From: Bacillus timonensis
GTDB taxonomy: Bacteria; Bacillota; Bacilli; Bacillales; Bacillaceae_L
DNA length: 36,752 nucleotides
Direction of reading: 5' to 3'
Assembly: GCA_020171895.1 (NCBI GenBank)
Contig: JAIVAN010000008.1
Location: 1-36,752, forward strand
Shown: one piece after another, positions 7,869-16,527 of the stretch
Layout of the letters: each line of letters opens with the position of its first letter
Numbering within the stretch: the first letter of the stretch is position 1
Notes under the pieces: model-generated
Database searches by the model: none
Told to the model about the DNA's origin: nothing
What the model saw: only the letters and a program-made list of their open reading frames with translations
Program-made: the position numbers and the translations under genes

Positions 7869-9341
7869 TTATATTCGTTCAAGAAGTTGTCCCCATGTTT
7901 TGATTGTTGGTTGTTTGCTTCCTTGGAAGATTGGGTTTCCGAAGGCTAGCAGTTCGCCGTCTTTGCTACGGATTTCGAATCGTAGCCATGTAATTTGATC
8001 TTGTGAAAATGAGAAGCTTCTTTCAAGTTTTCCAGTCTCCGAGATGTTAGATTGATCAACTACCTCTCCGTCTTGAACCCAATAGAGTACGGAATCTTTT
8101 GGAACGTTTTCATAGGCAATACTGTAGTCGATGTGCGCACCGAAGTGTAGTTTAGATGTTGCCGTTAAGTCACTACCTAAATCAGATGCTTCACCATTTA
8201 CTTCAATGTCTACCTCTAGAACTGGGCCACGTGCGACGTAAACCTTGCCTTTTTTCACGGCTGATAATAAGGCATCTGTTGACAGTCCCTCTGATAGCAC
8301 ATAGGTTGCTGGGTCGCCGATCACAGATGGTGGTCCGTTCTTTTCATAGCTTTCTGTTGGCAACAAATGTGAATCAGATCCACCTATTCCGAACAATCGA
8401 TGTCCGTCGTTCCAAAGCATGTTCCAAAGTACGAGTGCTTCTTCTGTAGCCTTTGGATTATCTTTGTAAGTCGGATCGTTCCAAATTTCAATCGTATCAA
8501 AAGAACTTAACAGCGTTTCTTGAAACTGCCATTCCCAAGGCTTTAACATCGGATGGTTTAAGCTAACCACCGCACCTGCTTCTCGGCATTCTCGAAGAAT
8601 ACGATTCATCCCTACTTCCGTTTCCATTCCCCCGTCCTCACATGTCGGACGCCAATCAATCCACCGTGTTAGTCCAAGTGCATTGAAATGCCCCTTTGAG
8701 GAGGTCACTTCTATTCCAGGAATGACCATTACGCTATCTTTTACCCATTTTGTTGGTAGGATGTTATGATCTGTAGCAACAAAGTAGTCTAATCCCATCT
8801 TCTTTGCTTGTTCCATCCCTTGTTCAGGTGTCATTTTTCCATCCGATTCATTCGTATGTGTATGGAAATCACCTTTGTACCATTTTTTTTCGTCGTTATA
8901 TACTCTTCTCGCATCAAAATGATTCAAATCAAGTACCGAAGAAGTGGAAGTGGAGGTTGTTGCCCATACATTTGAGTCTTCACTACTGACATCTTCACTT
9001 AGCAAACCACATGTACATTCCATCTCGTAATATGGCTCTGATTTATAAGTGGCACTGAGAATTTCAACGCGCCATTTTCCTTTTGGAATTTCACCTGAAA
9101 CACATGAAAAGCTTGTTGCATCAGAATTTTTCGAAATGAGGATTTCTTTCGGCTCGTTAATGTAGAGCGATTGAACGCGTAGCTTACCGTTTGGATCCCA
9201 TAAAAATATACCAAACCAGCCTTTTTTAAAAAATGTAATTGATAGCTTTAACCAATCGTAGTCCGCATCTATTTCAAGTACCTTTGAAATAAACGGTGTA
9301 TTCGCTACACCGTTTATTTTTTGCACTGAAAAAGTTGTCAT
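7869..9341 (-). CDS. PHP-domain metallohydrolase, CehA/McbA-like
   Basis: 490 residues. The N-terminal part (1-150) is beta-rich with no signal peptide. From about 155 a PHP domain begins: GDFHTHTNESDGK (His160, His162, Asp167), then ATDHN (Asp191, His192), LNHPM and GGSDSHL. These are the metal-binding motifs of PHP phosphoesterases and of the CehA/McbA group. The C-terminal 110 residues are again beta-rich. It is the last gene of the importer operon (16 nt after the binding protein gene, SD GGAGGGG). This suggests it acts in the cytoplasm on the imported compound, perhaps a phosphodiester. The substrate is inference; the PHP fold is clear. Confidence 0.85.
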   Translation of the reverse strand: MTTFSVQKINGVANTPFISKVLEIDADYDWLKLSITFFKKGWFGIFLWDPNGKLRVQSLYINEPKEILISKNSDATSFSCVSGEIPKGKWRVEILSATYKSEPYYEMECTCGLLSEDVSSEDSNVWATTSTSTSSVLDLNHFDARRVYNDEKKWYKGDFHTHTNESDGKMTPEQGMEQAKKMGLDYFVATDHNILPTKWVKDSVMVIPGIEVTSSKGHFNALGLTRWIDWRPTCEDGGMETEVGMNRILRECREAGAVVSLNHPMLKPWEWQFQETLLSSFDTIEIWNDPTYKDNPKATEEALVLWNMLWNDGHRLFGIGGSDSHLLPTESYEKNGPPSVIGDPATYVLSEGLSTDALLSAVKKGKVYVARGPVLEVDIEVNGEASDLGSDLTATSKLHFGAHIDYSIAYENVPKDSVLYWVQDGEVVDQSNISETGKLERSFSFSQDQITWLRFEIRSKDGELLAFGNPIFQGSKQPTIKTWGQLLERI

Positions 9342-9357
9342 AAAGAACCCCTCCAGT

Positions 9358-10650
9358 TTACTTATTTACTTTATCTAGCTCTCTTTGTGCTTCTTCTTTT
9401 GCTTCTTTTAACGCTTCTGCAGCGGATATACCTTCGATTTCAACTTTATCCGCAGCTTTCACAAGCGCGTCATAAATTTTTCCTCCTGTTGGATCTACGA
9501 ATGGAGGTGTTGCTGTTTTCGCTTGTTGTAAAGGAACTGCGATTTGTGGGTTATTTTTTGCAAACTCTTTATACTTTTCTGTTTCTTGAGCAGACTCACG
9601 TACTGGAATGTAACCAGTATTGATTGACCATTCAGCCGTTTTTTCTGCACTTGTAAAGAACGTTAACCATTTAAATGCTGCTTCTTGCACTTCTTTTGAA
9701 GCAAGAGCTGGTATCGCACCTACTAAAGCGCCAGCGTGTGGTGCTGCTGCTTTTCCTTCCCAGCCCGGTTGTGGGTGAGCAGCCACAATTGTAAAGTCTA
9801 GGTCACCTTGGTCACCAGATGAACCTGTGTAACCTGCTGCATTCCCTTGCATGACATCATCAATTGTTTTGTACCAGTATTCCCAGCCTTGGCCACCATG
9901 GTGGATTGCCATCGTTTTATCTTCATGAATCGCTTTTCTGAAAAATTCCCATGTTTCTACCCATTCAGTTGAATCAATTAATACTTCAGTTCCATCTTCA
10001 GATAAATATTTAGCGCCATTACTTAAAGCAGCGTCGATCATGTTGTCAGGACCCCACATTGGCTCCCAACCATACACACCAATTTCAGATTTAATTTTAG
10101 CCGCAGCTGCCGCTAAACCTTCCCATGTCTTTAAAGATTCTTCAGTTAGTCCAGCTTGCTCAAACATATCTTTTCTATAATATAGAACCTGAGTTGTTCC
10201 GTATAAAGGTAGAGCATACTGCTCACCATCGATTGTTCCTTGACTATAAAATGCATTGATAAAATCATCTTTGTTAAAATCTGCATCAGCTTCTATGAAA
10301 CTAGTTAAAGAAGCAAATGCACCTTTTTTTGCTAATGTGTTCATTGGATCATTACGTAATAAAACTGCTCCTGGTACTTTCTTTGCAGCAATACCCGCTT
10401 GAAGCTTTTGAACTGTTTCGTCATAGTCTCCTTGAGCGATACCAATTACTTTTACTTCATCTTGGCTTTCGTTAAATTCAGCGATAAATTTCTCAACATT
10501 TTCTCCAAGCTTACCCCCAAGTCCATACCAAAATTCAATCTCGATTGGACCATCAGTGTTTGATCCAGCTTTCTCTGTACTTGAAGAGCAACCAGCAAAC
10601 ATTGAAATAATCATTGTCATCATTGCTAACATTACTAGAAATTTTTTCAT
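9358..10650 (-). CDS. ABC importer substrate-binding lipoprotein (UgpB-like)
   Basis: 430 residues with a lipoprotein signal (MFAGC, lipid site Cys21), hence tethered outside the membrane. It is a family 1 extracellular solute-binding protein. The start FWYGLGGKLGENV, the stretch YALPLYGTTQVLYYRKD and the end AEWSINTGYIPVRESA correspond in order to sections of glycerol-3-phosphate binding protein UgpB as I remember it. Relatives bind sugars, so the ligand is not certain. The gene lies 13 nt after the second permease gene. SD GGGAGAG. Confidence 0.88.
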   Translation of the reverse strand: MKKFLVMLAMMTMIISMFAGCSSSTEKAGSNTDGPIEIEFWYGLGGKLGENVEKFIAEFNESQDEVKVIGIAQGDYDETVQKLQAGIAAKKVPGAVLLRNDPMNTLAKKGAFASLTSFIEADADFNKDDFINAFYSQGTIDGEQYALPLYGTTQVLYYRKDMFEQAGLTEESLKTWEGLAAAAAKIKSEIGVYGWEPMWGPDNMIDAALSNGAKYLSEDGTEVLIDSTEWVETWEFFRKAIHEDKTMAIHHGGQGWEYWYKTIDDVMQGNAAGYTGSSGDQGDLDFTIVAAHPQPGWEGKAAAPHAGALVGAIPALASKEVQEAAFKWLTFFTSAEKTAEWSINTGYIPVRESAQETEKYKEFAKNNPQIAVPLQQAKTATPPFVDPTGGKIYDALVKAADKVEIEGISAAEALKEAKEEAQRELDKVNK

Positions 10651-10663
10651 CTCTTTCTCTCCC

Positions 10664-11500
10664 TTATCCTTTTAATCCTTGATCATTTATGCCCGAAATT
10701 AACCATTTTTGTGCGACAGCGAACAACAGAAGCAGTGGTAGTACCGCAAATGTACTAGCTGCCATTATGAGCGGCCACTGAATACCGTAGGCACCTTCTT
10801 GGATGAAAAATTGCCTTAATCCTGTTGTAATTAACTGTTTTTCCTCACTATTCATGATTAAAGAAGGCCATAAATAGCTGTTGTAGTTTTGAACGAAGCT
10901 AATTAGTATAAATGTGATAAATGTCGGAATAGTCATTGGAAAAATTACTTTCCAAAGAATCTTCCAGTGACCTGCTCCATCCACTGTGGCAGCTTCTACC
11001 ACTTCTCTAGGAACCTGTAAAAATGCTTGACGTAACAGGAAAATACCAAACACACTTACTGCATTGGACAAAATGAGTCCTTTATATGTATCTAACAAAT
11101 TGAAATCTGCTAGAATCACATAACTTGGTACATACGTAACCGCTACAGGTAGCATATACGTCATTAACACAATGGAGAAAAGTAGGTTTTTCCCTCTGAA
11201 ACGAAATTGCGAAAAAGCGTAAGCAATGAGGGCTGAGTTTACTACTTGAATAGTTACGATACACAGTGCTGTAAATACACTATTAAATAAATATAGATTA
11301 AATGGCGCCATCGCCCATGCCTCTGCAAAATGGTGCCACATCGGCACTTCAGGCCACCATGTTGGTGGAAATGCCCATATTTCATCCTTTGTTTTTAGCG
11401 CACTGATTAGCATCCATAAGAACGGGAAGACCATTCCTAAACTTAAAAAAACAAGGATTGTATGTTTTAAAATCATAATTGGAAGTTGTTTTATTTTCAT
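10664..11500 (-). CDS. ABC importer permease, MalG/UgpE type
   Basis: 278 residues with six predicted TM helices. The cytoplasmic EAA loop reads EAATVDGAGHWKILWKVIFP and docks the ATPase. The C-terminal EGAYGIQWPLIMAA resembles the UgpE segment with TEWNQVMAA. It pairs with the upstream permease to form the channel. The gene starts 15 nt after the end of its neighbour, within one operon; SD GAGGGAT. Confidence 0.92.
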   Translation of the reverse strand: MKIKQLPIMILKHTILVFLSLGMVFPFLWMLISALKTKDEIWAFPPTWWPEVPMWHHFAEAWAMAPFNLYLFNSVFTALCIVTIQVVNSALIAYAFSQFRFRGKNLLFSIVLMTYMLPVAVTYVPSYVILADFNLLDTYKGLILSNAVSVFGIFLLRQAFLQVPREVVEAATVDGAGHWKILWKVIFPMTIPTFITFILISFVQNYNSYLWPSLIMNSEEKQLITTGLRQFFIQEGAYGIQWPLIMAASTFAVLPLLLLFAVAQKWLISGINDQGLKG

Positions 11501-11515
11501 TTGGCATCAATCCCT

Positions 11516-12448
11516 CTATTGGTAGTGAACCCAACGTTTTGATAGTACAAACTGTAGTAACGACAACAGTGCCGTAATGACTAATAAAACAGTAGCGACA
11601 GTTGTTGCCTGCCCCATATTGAACTGTTCAAATGCTGATTGGTAGTACATGTATAAAATTGTACGGGTGCTTCCCGCTGGCCCACCTTGTGTTAATACTT
11701 GAATTTGGTCATACGCTTGAAGTGCATCAATCGTCGTAATAATGACCAAAAATAAAGTTGTAGGTGATATAAGAGGTAATGTTACGTGAATAAACTTTTG
11801 CCATCTATTTGCTCCGTCTAAAGATGAAGCCTCATAAAGTGTTGTAGGTACTTTTTTCAAAGCGTTTAAGTAAAAAATCATTGACCAACCTATACCCTTC
11901 CAAATCGTCACGATAATGACTGCTGGCATCGCCCATGTTGTGCTACCCGTCCATTCTAGAGCAGGAAGATTAACTGACGTTAATAGCCAATTAGCAAAAC
12001 CAACTCTCGGTTCAAAGATCCATGACCATACGATCGAAACAGCAACAGTAGGAGTTACCCATGGAGAAAATAGTAATGTTCGATACAATCCATTGCCCTT
12101 CTTACTATTTCCGACCATTAAAGCCAGTAACAACCCTCCAAAAACAGAAGGTAACACGACTCCTAGACAGAAATACAACGTATTTGCTAACACCTCATAA
12201 AACAATGGATTTACTAGGAGGTCGATATAATTCTCTAATCCTACGAAACTATATTCAGGACTCATATAATCCCAATCTGTCAGACTTATGTAAAAGGAAT
12301 ATAACATTGGATAAATCCAAAAAACGGTTAGTGGGAGTAAAGCTGGGGTGATAAATAACAGCAAAGTCATCCCAAATTTAAATTTACTCAACGATAATCT
12401 TTTCCTCGGAATACTTGTTGGCTTGTTTTTAGCTAAAACCGTGTTCAC
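11516..12448 (-). CDS. ABC importer permease, MalF/UgpA type
   Basis: 310 residues with six TM helices after a basic N-terminus (PRKRLSLSKFKFG). The EAA loop is EASSLDGANRWQKFIHVTLP, and GGPAGSTRTILYMYYQSAF is typical of this permease class. It is the first gene of the four-gene minus-strand operon and starts with GTG behind AAAGGTGGT. No ATP-binding subunit gene is in the cluster, so the importer probably borrows a shared MsmX-type ATPase, as many Bacillus sugar importers do. Confidence 0.92.
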   Translation of the reverse strand: MNTVLAKNKPTSIPRKRLSLSKFKFGMTLLLFITPALLPLTVFWIYPMLYSFYISLTDWDYMSPEYSFVGLENYIDLLVNPLFYEVLANTLYFCLGVVLPSVFGGLLLALMVGNSKKGNGLYRTLLFSPWVTPTVAVSIVWSWIFEPRVGFANWLLTSVNLPALEWTGSTTWAMPAVIIVTIWKGIGWSMIFYLNALKKVPTTLYEASSLDGANRWQKFIHVTLPLISPTTLFLVIITTIDALQAYDQIQVLTQGGPAGSTRTILYMYYQSAFEQFNMGQATTVATVLLVITALLSLLQFVLSKRWVHYQ

Positions 12449-12503
12449 TTATCGCACCACCTTTCTAAAACTTAACAAGAAATCATTTAATGTATATTCA
12501 ACC

Positions 12504-12536
12504 GTTCATTATTCATTCATTTTGTGAGCGTTCATT
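12504..12536. promoter_or_regulatory. Repeated TTCATT boxes upstream of the importer operon
   Basis: GTTCATT (12504-12510), ATTCATT (12511-12517) and GTTCATT (12530-12536), read ATGAAC/ATGAAT on the operon strand, lie 55-90 nt ahead of its GTG start. They could be an operator or overlap the promoter. No clear -35/-10 pair could be fixed. The rest of the divergent gap (to 12740) shows nothing definite. Confidence 0.3.
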
Positions 12537-12740
12537 TTTTGAATACATTAATTATGATAGCAACTTTCGATTGGGATGTAAATTATAAATTTTAAAAAAA
12601 TGCAATTTTATGTAGGATTTTGTAGATTGGCGGATCGTAACGAGGAGAGAACTTTTAATTGGCCACAAAGCAACAAATGTACATATTTTCTTACATGTAA
12701 CAAATGCTAATACCATTCATGTAACTGAAGGATGGGGTTA

Positions 12741-13229
12741 ATGGGTATTTCACTTTTTCTTGATTTTGTCATACTATCAGCAATCAGCTTTATTCTGCTG
12801 AAAAAAAGGCTTCACACGGTTGAATATCTGTTCATCTTCTTTTTCATGGTCTTTTTATTTTCCATTTTCGTAACGATCATTGTTGATAATTTACAGCTTT
12901 GGACAGTGAGTGAAAAGCCATTTTATATTGCTACGTTTCGTATTGCTGAGTTGATTTTTTTCCCAATACTACCACTATGGTTTGTTGATTTCTTTTATCG
13001 GGTTAAGAGGAGAAGGTATCAGATTCTTGTGATTGGTATCTTTCTTTGTATTCCTATTGTTTCTCATAAATGGCTAACTACTATTCACATTATTGACTTC
13101 AAAGAGTGGAAAACGTTATATACCATTCAAATTTGGTTCATCATCTATTTACTCACTCTTATATGTCACCGTTTTATTAACTATTTCTTACAAAAGGAGG
13201 GAATCACAAAGAATGTTACCTCTTCCTGA
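12741..13229 (+). CDS. Small membrane protein, first of an overlapping pair
   Basis: 162 residues from the ATG at 12741, preceded by AAGGATGGGG. An in-frame ATG 9 nt earlier lies within that SD. It has about five hydrophobic segments and basic loops (KKRLH, KRRRYQ). No enzyme motif is visible. Its last codons contain the SD (AAAAGGAGG) of the next gene, which overlaps it by 17 nt, so the two are probably translated together. It resembles short Bacillus membrane proteins of unknown function, possibly of the CBO0543 type; this is tentative. Confidence 0.65.
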   Translation: MGISLFLDFVILSAISFILLKKRLHTVEYLFIFFFMVFLFSIFVTIIVDNLQLWTVSEKPFYIATFRIAELIFFPILPLWFVDFFYRVKRRRYQILVIGIFLCIPIVSHKWLTTIHIIDFKEWKTLYTIQIWFIIYLLTLICHRFINYFLQKEGITKNVTSS

Positions 13230-13731
13230 AAAGTTTGATGCCAATGAATGGATGGTCATATCTATTTTAGTCGGCAGTCTTCTTTTATTCCGCTTACCTA
13301 AGCGGTTTCCTACAAGTATGGTACTTGTGATCATTTTTTTTACATCCTTCACTTCACGAGCGGTAGATCATATACTTGCGTCACCATCACTTGATTTTTA
13401 TGACATCATGGATTCTGGTAAATTTGAGTTATTTGGCATTTTCACCTATTTTCTATATGCTCCCTTTGGCTACTTATTTATATACTTTTATGATAAGTAC
13501 CAGCTTTACGGCTTAAAAACCGTCGGATATATTTTAGGTGGATCCTTATTCGCTTTAGGTTTTGAATGGGTTGCTTCAAAGGCACATATTTTCACTTACC
13601 ACGATTGGGAAATTGCCTATTCATTGACTGTCTATTTAGTTATTCAATCTGTAACCCTCTTATTTTTCAACTATTTAAAGCACAACTTATATCAACAGTA
13701 CTTTCAATCAAAAAACATAACCGGTTACTGA
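13213..13731 (+). CDS. Small membrane protein, second of an overlapping pair
   Basis: 172 residues. The ATG at 13213 is fixed by AAAAGGAGGG 12 nt upstream; the frame extends further 5' inside the previous gene without an SD. Five hydrophobic segments are predicted. The motifs SRAVDHILA, FALGFEWVAS and YHDWEIAYSLTVYLVIQ are reminiscent of the CBO0543 family of unknown function (from memory). The final codons (NITGY-stop) are part of the stem and loop of the terminator. Confidence 0.68.
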   Translation: MLPLPEKFDANEWMVISILVGSLLLFRLPKRFPTSMVLVIIFFTSFTSRAVDHILASPSLDFYDIMDSGKFELFGIFTYFLYAPFGYLFIYFYDKYQLYGLKTVGYILGGSLFALGFEWVASKAHIFTYHDWEIAYSLTVYLVIQSVTLLFFNYLKHNLYQQYFQSKNITGY

Positions 13732-13745
13732 GGTTATGTTTTTCG
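13714..13745 (+). terminator. Terminator overlapping the stop codon
   Basis: AACATAACC (13714-13722) pairs with GGTTATGTT (13732-13740), followed by TTT. The loop contains the stop codon of the preceding gene. It is nearly the same as the terminator at 5741-5773. Confidence 0.8.
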
Positions 13746-13902
13746 ATTGTTTTCTTACAATTCTTTCTTTCAACTCGATCTAATAAATGAAGAGATTCAT
13801 ATAATAAAAGAATGAAAGAAATGAATTGTTACTGAATTTATTTACCTCATGAATAATCGCATCAAATCATTCTCACTAATGACTAGGGAGGAGTTGAAGA
13901 TC

Positions 13903-14634
13903 GTGCGTTTTATTAAATTTTTAATCGTCATTTTACCAATACTTCTCTTAGTTGCATGTGGTCAAGAACCTAACCATGAAGGAAAAAAAGGAATAGAACA
14001 GACTGAGAAGAAACAAGGGTCATCTTCTAGCGGAAAACAAACAGAAAATGATAACGAAGAAGAAACGACAGATAAGCATGATGAAGAAACGCATGAAGGT
14101 GAAGAGGGACCTTCCGTGACAATTACTATCGAGCCTTTCACAGAGCTATTTGATGTCAATGGTATTTCGATTGGGGATACACGTGAACACGTAAAAGAAG
14201 TTCTTGGGGAACCGATAGAGACTTACCCTAATGACGCTCGGTACGACTATACCTTTCAAGATGCGTGGTATAGCGAAAAATTAATTGTTGTATTTGATGA
14301 TTTAGGAATAACAAACATAGAGGTTTCAACTGCAACTGAAAAAGGAATTCTTCTAACAGAGGATTTTATTCAAACCTTTTCGGGAGATATCTATCAAGCG
14401 ACCGAACAATTAGCTATAGAATCTGATATGTTATCACTATTTGCTTATGTTCTAAACAGTGATTCAATTTTAGTGATTGGTAAATATGAAGATGAGAATG
14501 GTCAATTGCAAAGATCGTATATGATCGCACCTGATTATGCATGGACTTTTGCCCGTGGATGGGATATGGAGACATTTAATGACGAAAGTCAATTTCAAAA
14601 GGTAGATGCTCAAACAGCAATTGAAGGACAATAA
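13903..14634 (+). CDS. Lipoprotein of unknown function (DUF4309-like)
   Basis: The GTG at 13903 is placed 9 nt after AGGGAGGAG and gives a clean lipoprotein signal, MRFIKFLIVILPILLLVAC, with Cys19 as lipid site. The frame is open further upstream but would bury that signal. After an acidic, low-complexity linker (about 20-75, rich in E, K, T, D) comes a folded domain with GISIGDTREHVKEVLGEP, YDYTF and LIVVFDDLGITNIEV. The pattern (IGDs..V...LG.P) resembles the DUF4309 domain of Bacillus lipoproteins. It is a single gene with its own terminator. Function unknown. Confidence 0.75.
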   Translation: MRFIKFLIVILPILLLVACGQEPNHEGKKGIEQTEKKQGSSSSGKQTENDNEEETTDKHDEETHEGEEGPSVTITIEPFTELFDVNGISIGDTREHVKEVLGEPIETYPNDARYDYTFQDAWYSEKLIVVFDDLGITNIEVSTATEKGILLTEDFIQTFSGDIYQATEQLAIESDMLSLFAYVLNSDSILVIGKYEDENGQLQRSYMIAPDYAWTFARGWDMETFNDESQFQKVDAQTAIEGQ

Positions 14635-14644
14635 TTCCCCGTAC

Positions 14645-14682
14645 AAAAGTGAGATAAGAGCTAGACTCTGTCTCACTTTTTT
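14645..14682 (+). terminator. Rho-independent terminator
   Basis: AAAAGTGAGA (14645-14654) pairs with TCTCACTTTT (14671-14680), followed by more T. It ends the lipoprotein gene. Confidence 0.88.
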
Positions 14683-14799
14683 ATGTTTATAAACGTGTGT
14701 TTCCTATGTATCAACTTATACATTCCCCTTATGTAAATAGGTTTTCAAGGAATCTTTCAATAAGGACCCTTCGGCATCTTCGTTTGTTCTTTAAATGAA

Positions 14800-14821
14800 C
14801 ACATGAGTCAGGTTTCATGTG
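14800..14821. promoter_or_regulatory. Inverted repeat upstream of the polysaccharide operon
   Basis: CACATGA (14800-14806) and TCATGTG (14815-14821) form a 7-bp inverted repeat with an 8-nt spacer, about 130 nt before the first gene. It could be an operator for the operon. No convincing promoter could be fixed in the 14683-14950 gap, which otherwise shows nothing. Confidence 0.3.
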
Positions 14822-14950
14822 CATATATTTGGTTATAAGCTTTAGTTTTGATGGATTTTGAGGTTACAACGAAAGATTCTATTTCATTATTACGAACATT
14901 TGATCAGTTGTCATAAAAGGAAATATCAATGATGGTTTTAGGAGGTTGTT

Positions 14951-15667
14951 ATGGAAGGAACATTAACAATCAGAGAGCTAGCAAAACTTTTTAAAAAAAG
15001 GTTTTTACTTATCTTTTCCACCATAATCTTAGTCATGTTATTTGCTTTTATTGCGACACAATACATCCTGAAACCTACATACGAATATTCTACCCAAGTA
15101 GTCATCGGAAAACTCCAACAAGATCCAGGTAGTGATGTTTACTCCCAGTCTCTCATAAATACACAGCTAATCCAGTCCTATATTGATTTAGTTAAGAGTC
15201 CTCTTGTTGTGAACACCGTAAAAAAAGAGCTGAAATTAAAAAGATCTGCACATGATTTACGAGATCAAATTTCAATTTCAAATAGTGACAATTCACAGAT
15301 TGTCATGATTTCTGTGAAGGATACTAGCCCACAGCGTGCAAAAGAGATTGCCATAAGGGCTGCAAAGGTTTCTCAAAAGAAAATGAGTATGTTTACTAGC
15401 ATTAAAAACATTGAAGTTTTATATGATCAGGAGATAGCTGAAGAGCCAGAATTAGTGTTTCCAAAGCCTTTGTTAAGCATGGCCATTGCATTCTTTGTTG
15501 GACTCTTTGCCGGAATAGGTTTAGCCGTTTTACGCGACACATTAGACGACAGAGTAAAGAGCGTCGATGAACTTCAATCATTCATTGATATACCAATTGT
15601 AGGAAACTTTCACTTAACAGAAGGGATTCTATACAAACGAAAGAGAAGTGAAACTTATAGTGTTTAA
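14951..15667 (+). CDS. Polysaccharide chain-length / BY-kinase modulator (Wzz, YwqC/CpsC type)
   Basis: 238 residues. TM helices lie at about 20-42 and 178-198, with an extracellular loop between. The cytoplasmic tail ends RVKSVDELQSFIDIPIVGNF, the usual tail of Wzz-type co-polymerases in Gram-positives. These proteins set polymer length and activate the partner tyrosine kinase. SD AGGAGG 7 nt upstream. It is the first gene of the EPS operon and overlaps the kinase-like gene by 20 nt. The size fits the two-protein (modulator plus kinase) arrangement. Confidence 0.9.
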   Translation: MEGTLTIRELAKLFKKRFLLIFSTIILVMLFAFIATQYILKPTYEYSTQVVIGKLQQDPGSDVYSQSLINTQLIQSYIDLVKSPLVVNTVKKELKLKRSAHDLRDQISISNSDNSQIVMISVKDTSPQRAKEIAIRAAKVSQKKMSMFTSIKNIEVLYDQEIAEEPELVFPKPLLSMAIAFFVGLFAGIGLAVLRDTLDDRVKSVDELQSFIDIPIVGNFHLTEGILYKRKRSETYSV

Positions 15668-16292
15668 ATGGACTAGAAAGCAACAACCTATTCTGCCTTT
15701 AACTGAAGATGATTTTGACAATGAAGAAGCAAGAATTATCCGGACCAATATTACTAGCTCAATGAAAAAGGAAGCAAAGATCATCATGGTGACATCCCCA
15801 ACAAACGTAGATAAACTTCCCGTATTTACATCAAGAATTGCATCTGCTTTTTTAGAGCAAGAAAAAAGAGTTTTACTTGTTGATGCACATATCAGGAAAC
15901 CAACGATTCATTCTTTATTTGAAATGGATAATTCTTACGGTCTAACCGATCTCCTTACATGTGAAAATCTCTCTTACGCTGACATCATACAGTCTCATGT
16001 CTCAGGTCTTTATATATTGCCTGTTGGTCCTGTTCACCCCTATCCATCAAAGCTTCTCGCAACTGATAAAGTTGATAAACTATTAGCTAATTTATGGAAA
16101 GAGTTTGACTTAATTATTCTTCATTCTCCTGCTTTATTAGGGTTATCAGATGGGCAAATGTTAAGTAATAAATGTGATGTCGTTTTACTCGTTATCCAGG
16201 AAAATAACACAAAAAAGAGTGAAGTGGTAAAGTCTATCGAGTTATTGAAGCGTGGCTATAAAAAGTTTATTGGATCTATATATATTAAATAA
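15648..16292 (+). CDS. BY-kinase-like protein (CpsD/YwqD family), ATP-binding motifs degenerate
   Basis: 214 residues from the GTG at 15648 (another GTG at 15660 is possible). The order of family features is kept: EEARIIRTNI (26-35), the P-loop position 49-57, LLVDAHIRKPTIH (76-88), YGLTDLL (97-103) and SDGQML (167-172). The nucleotide-binding residues are not. Walker A reads TSPTNVDKL instead of a GxxGxGKS/T form. Walker A' has VDAH where VDAD is normal. Walker B reads IILHSP instead of IIDTPP. The tail ends GSIYIK and has no tyrosine cluster. I infer an inactive kinase kept as a structural partner of the modulator. The reading frame is intact, so it is not an obvious pseudogene. Confidence 0.88.
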   Translation: MKLIVFKWTRKQQPILPLTEDDFDNEEARIIRTNITSSMKKEAKIIMVTSPTNVDKLPVFTSRIASAFLEQEKRVLLVDAHIRKPTIHSLFEMDNSYGLTDLLTCENLSYADIIQSHVSGLYILPVGPVHPYPSKLLATDKVDKLLANLWKEFDLIILHSPALLGLSDGQMLSNKCDVVLLVIQENNTKKSEVVKSIELLKRGYKKFIGSIYIK

Positions 16293-16369
16293 GTAGACGA
16301 TAAAGGTGTGAAAAAGGTGCGCCAACTAAGAGCAATTTTTAAACAGAAAATAGTCTCTCAAGAAATTCC

Positions 16370-16455
16370 ACCTGTGGGGTCTCAAGCCTAGCGCTATCAG
16401 GAGTCTCGGTTCTTCCACTACGGTTAACACGCAATAATTTTTAAAATCCAACATT
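16370..16455 (-). repeat. 130-bp structured repeat, copy R3 (left half only)
   Basis: On the minus strand this is the left arm and the left half of the core, from GTGTTAACC (16430-16422) through GAGACTCCTG to ACCCCACAGG at 16370. The right half is absent. It lies between the BY-kinase-like gene and wzx and breaks the otherwise close spacing of the operon. Confidence 0.8.
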
Positions 16456-16527
16456 GGACAAACGCAAAAATCAAGTTCACATTTCATTCTTCTTAAATAG
16501 ACCAAATAAGCAACGTCTGGGGGATCT

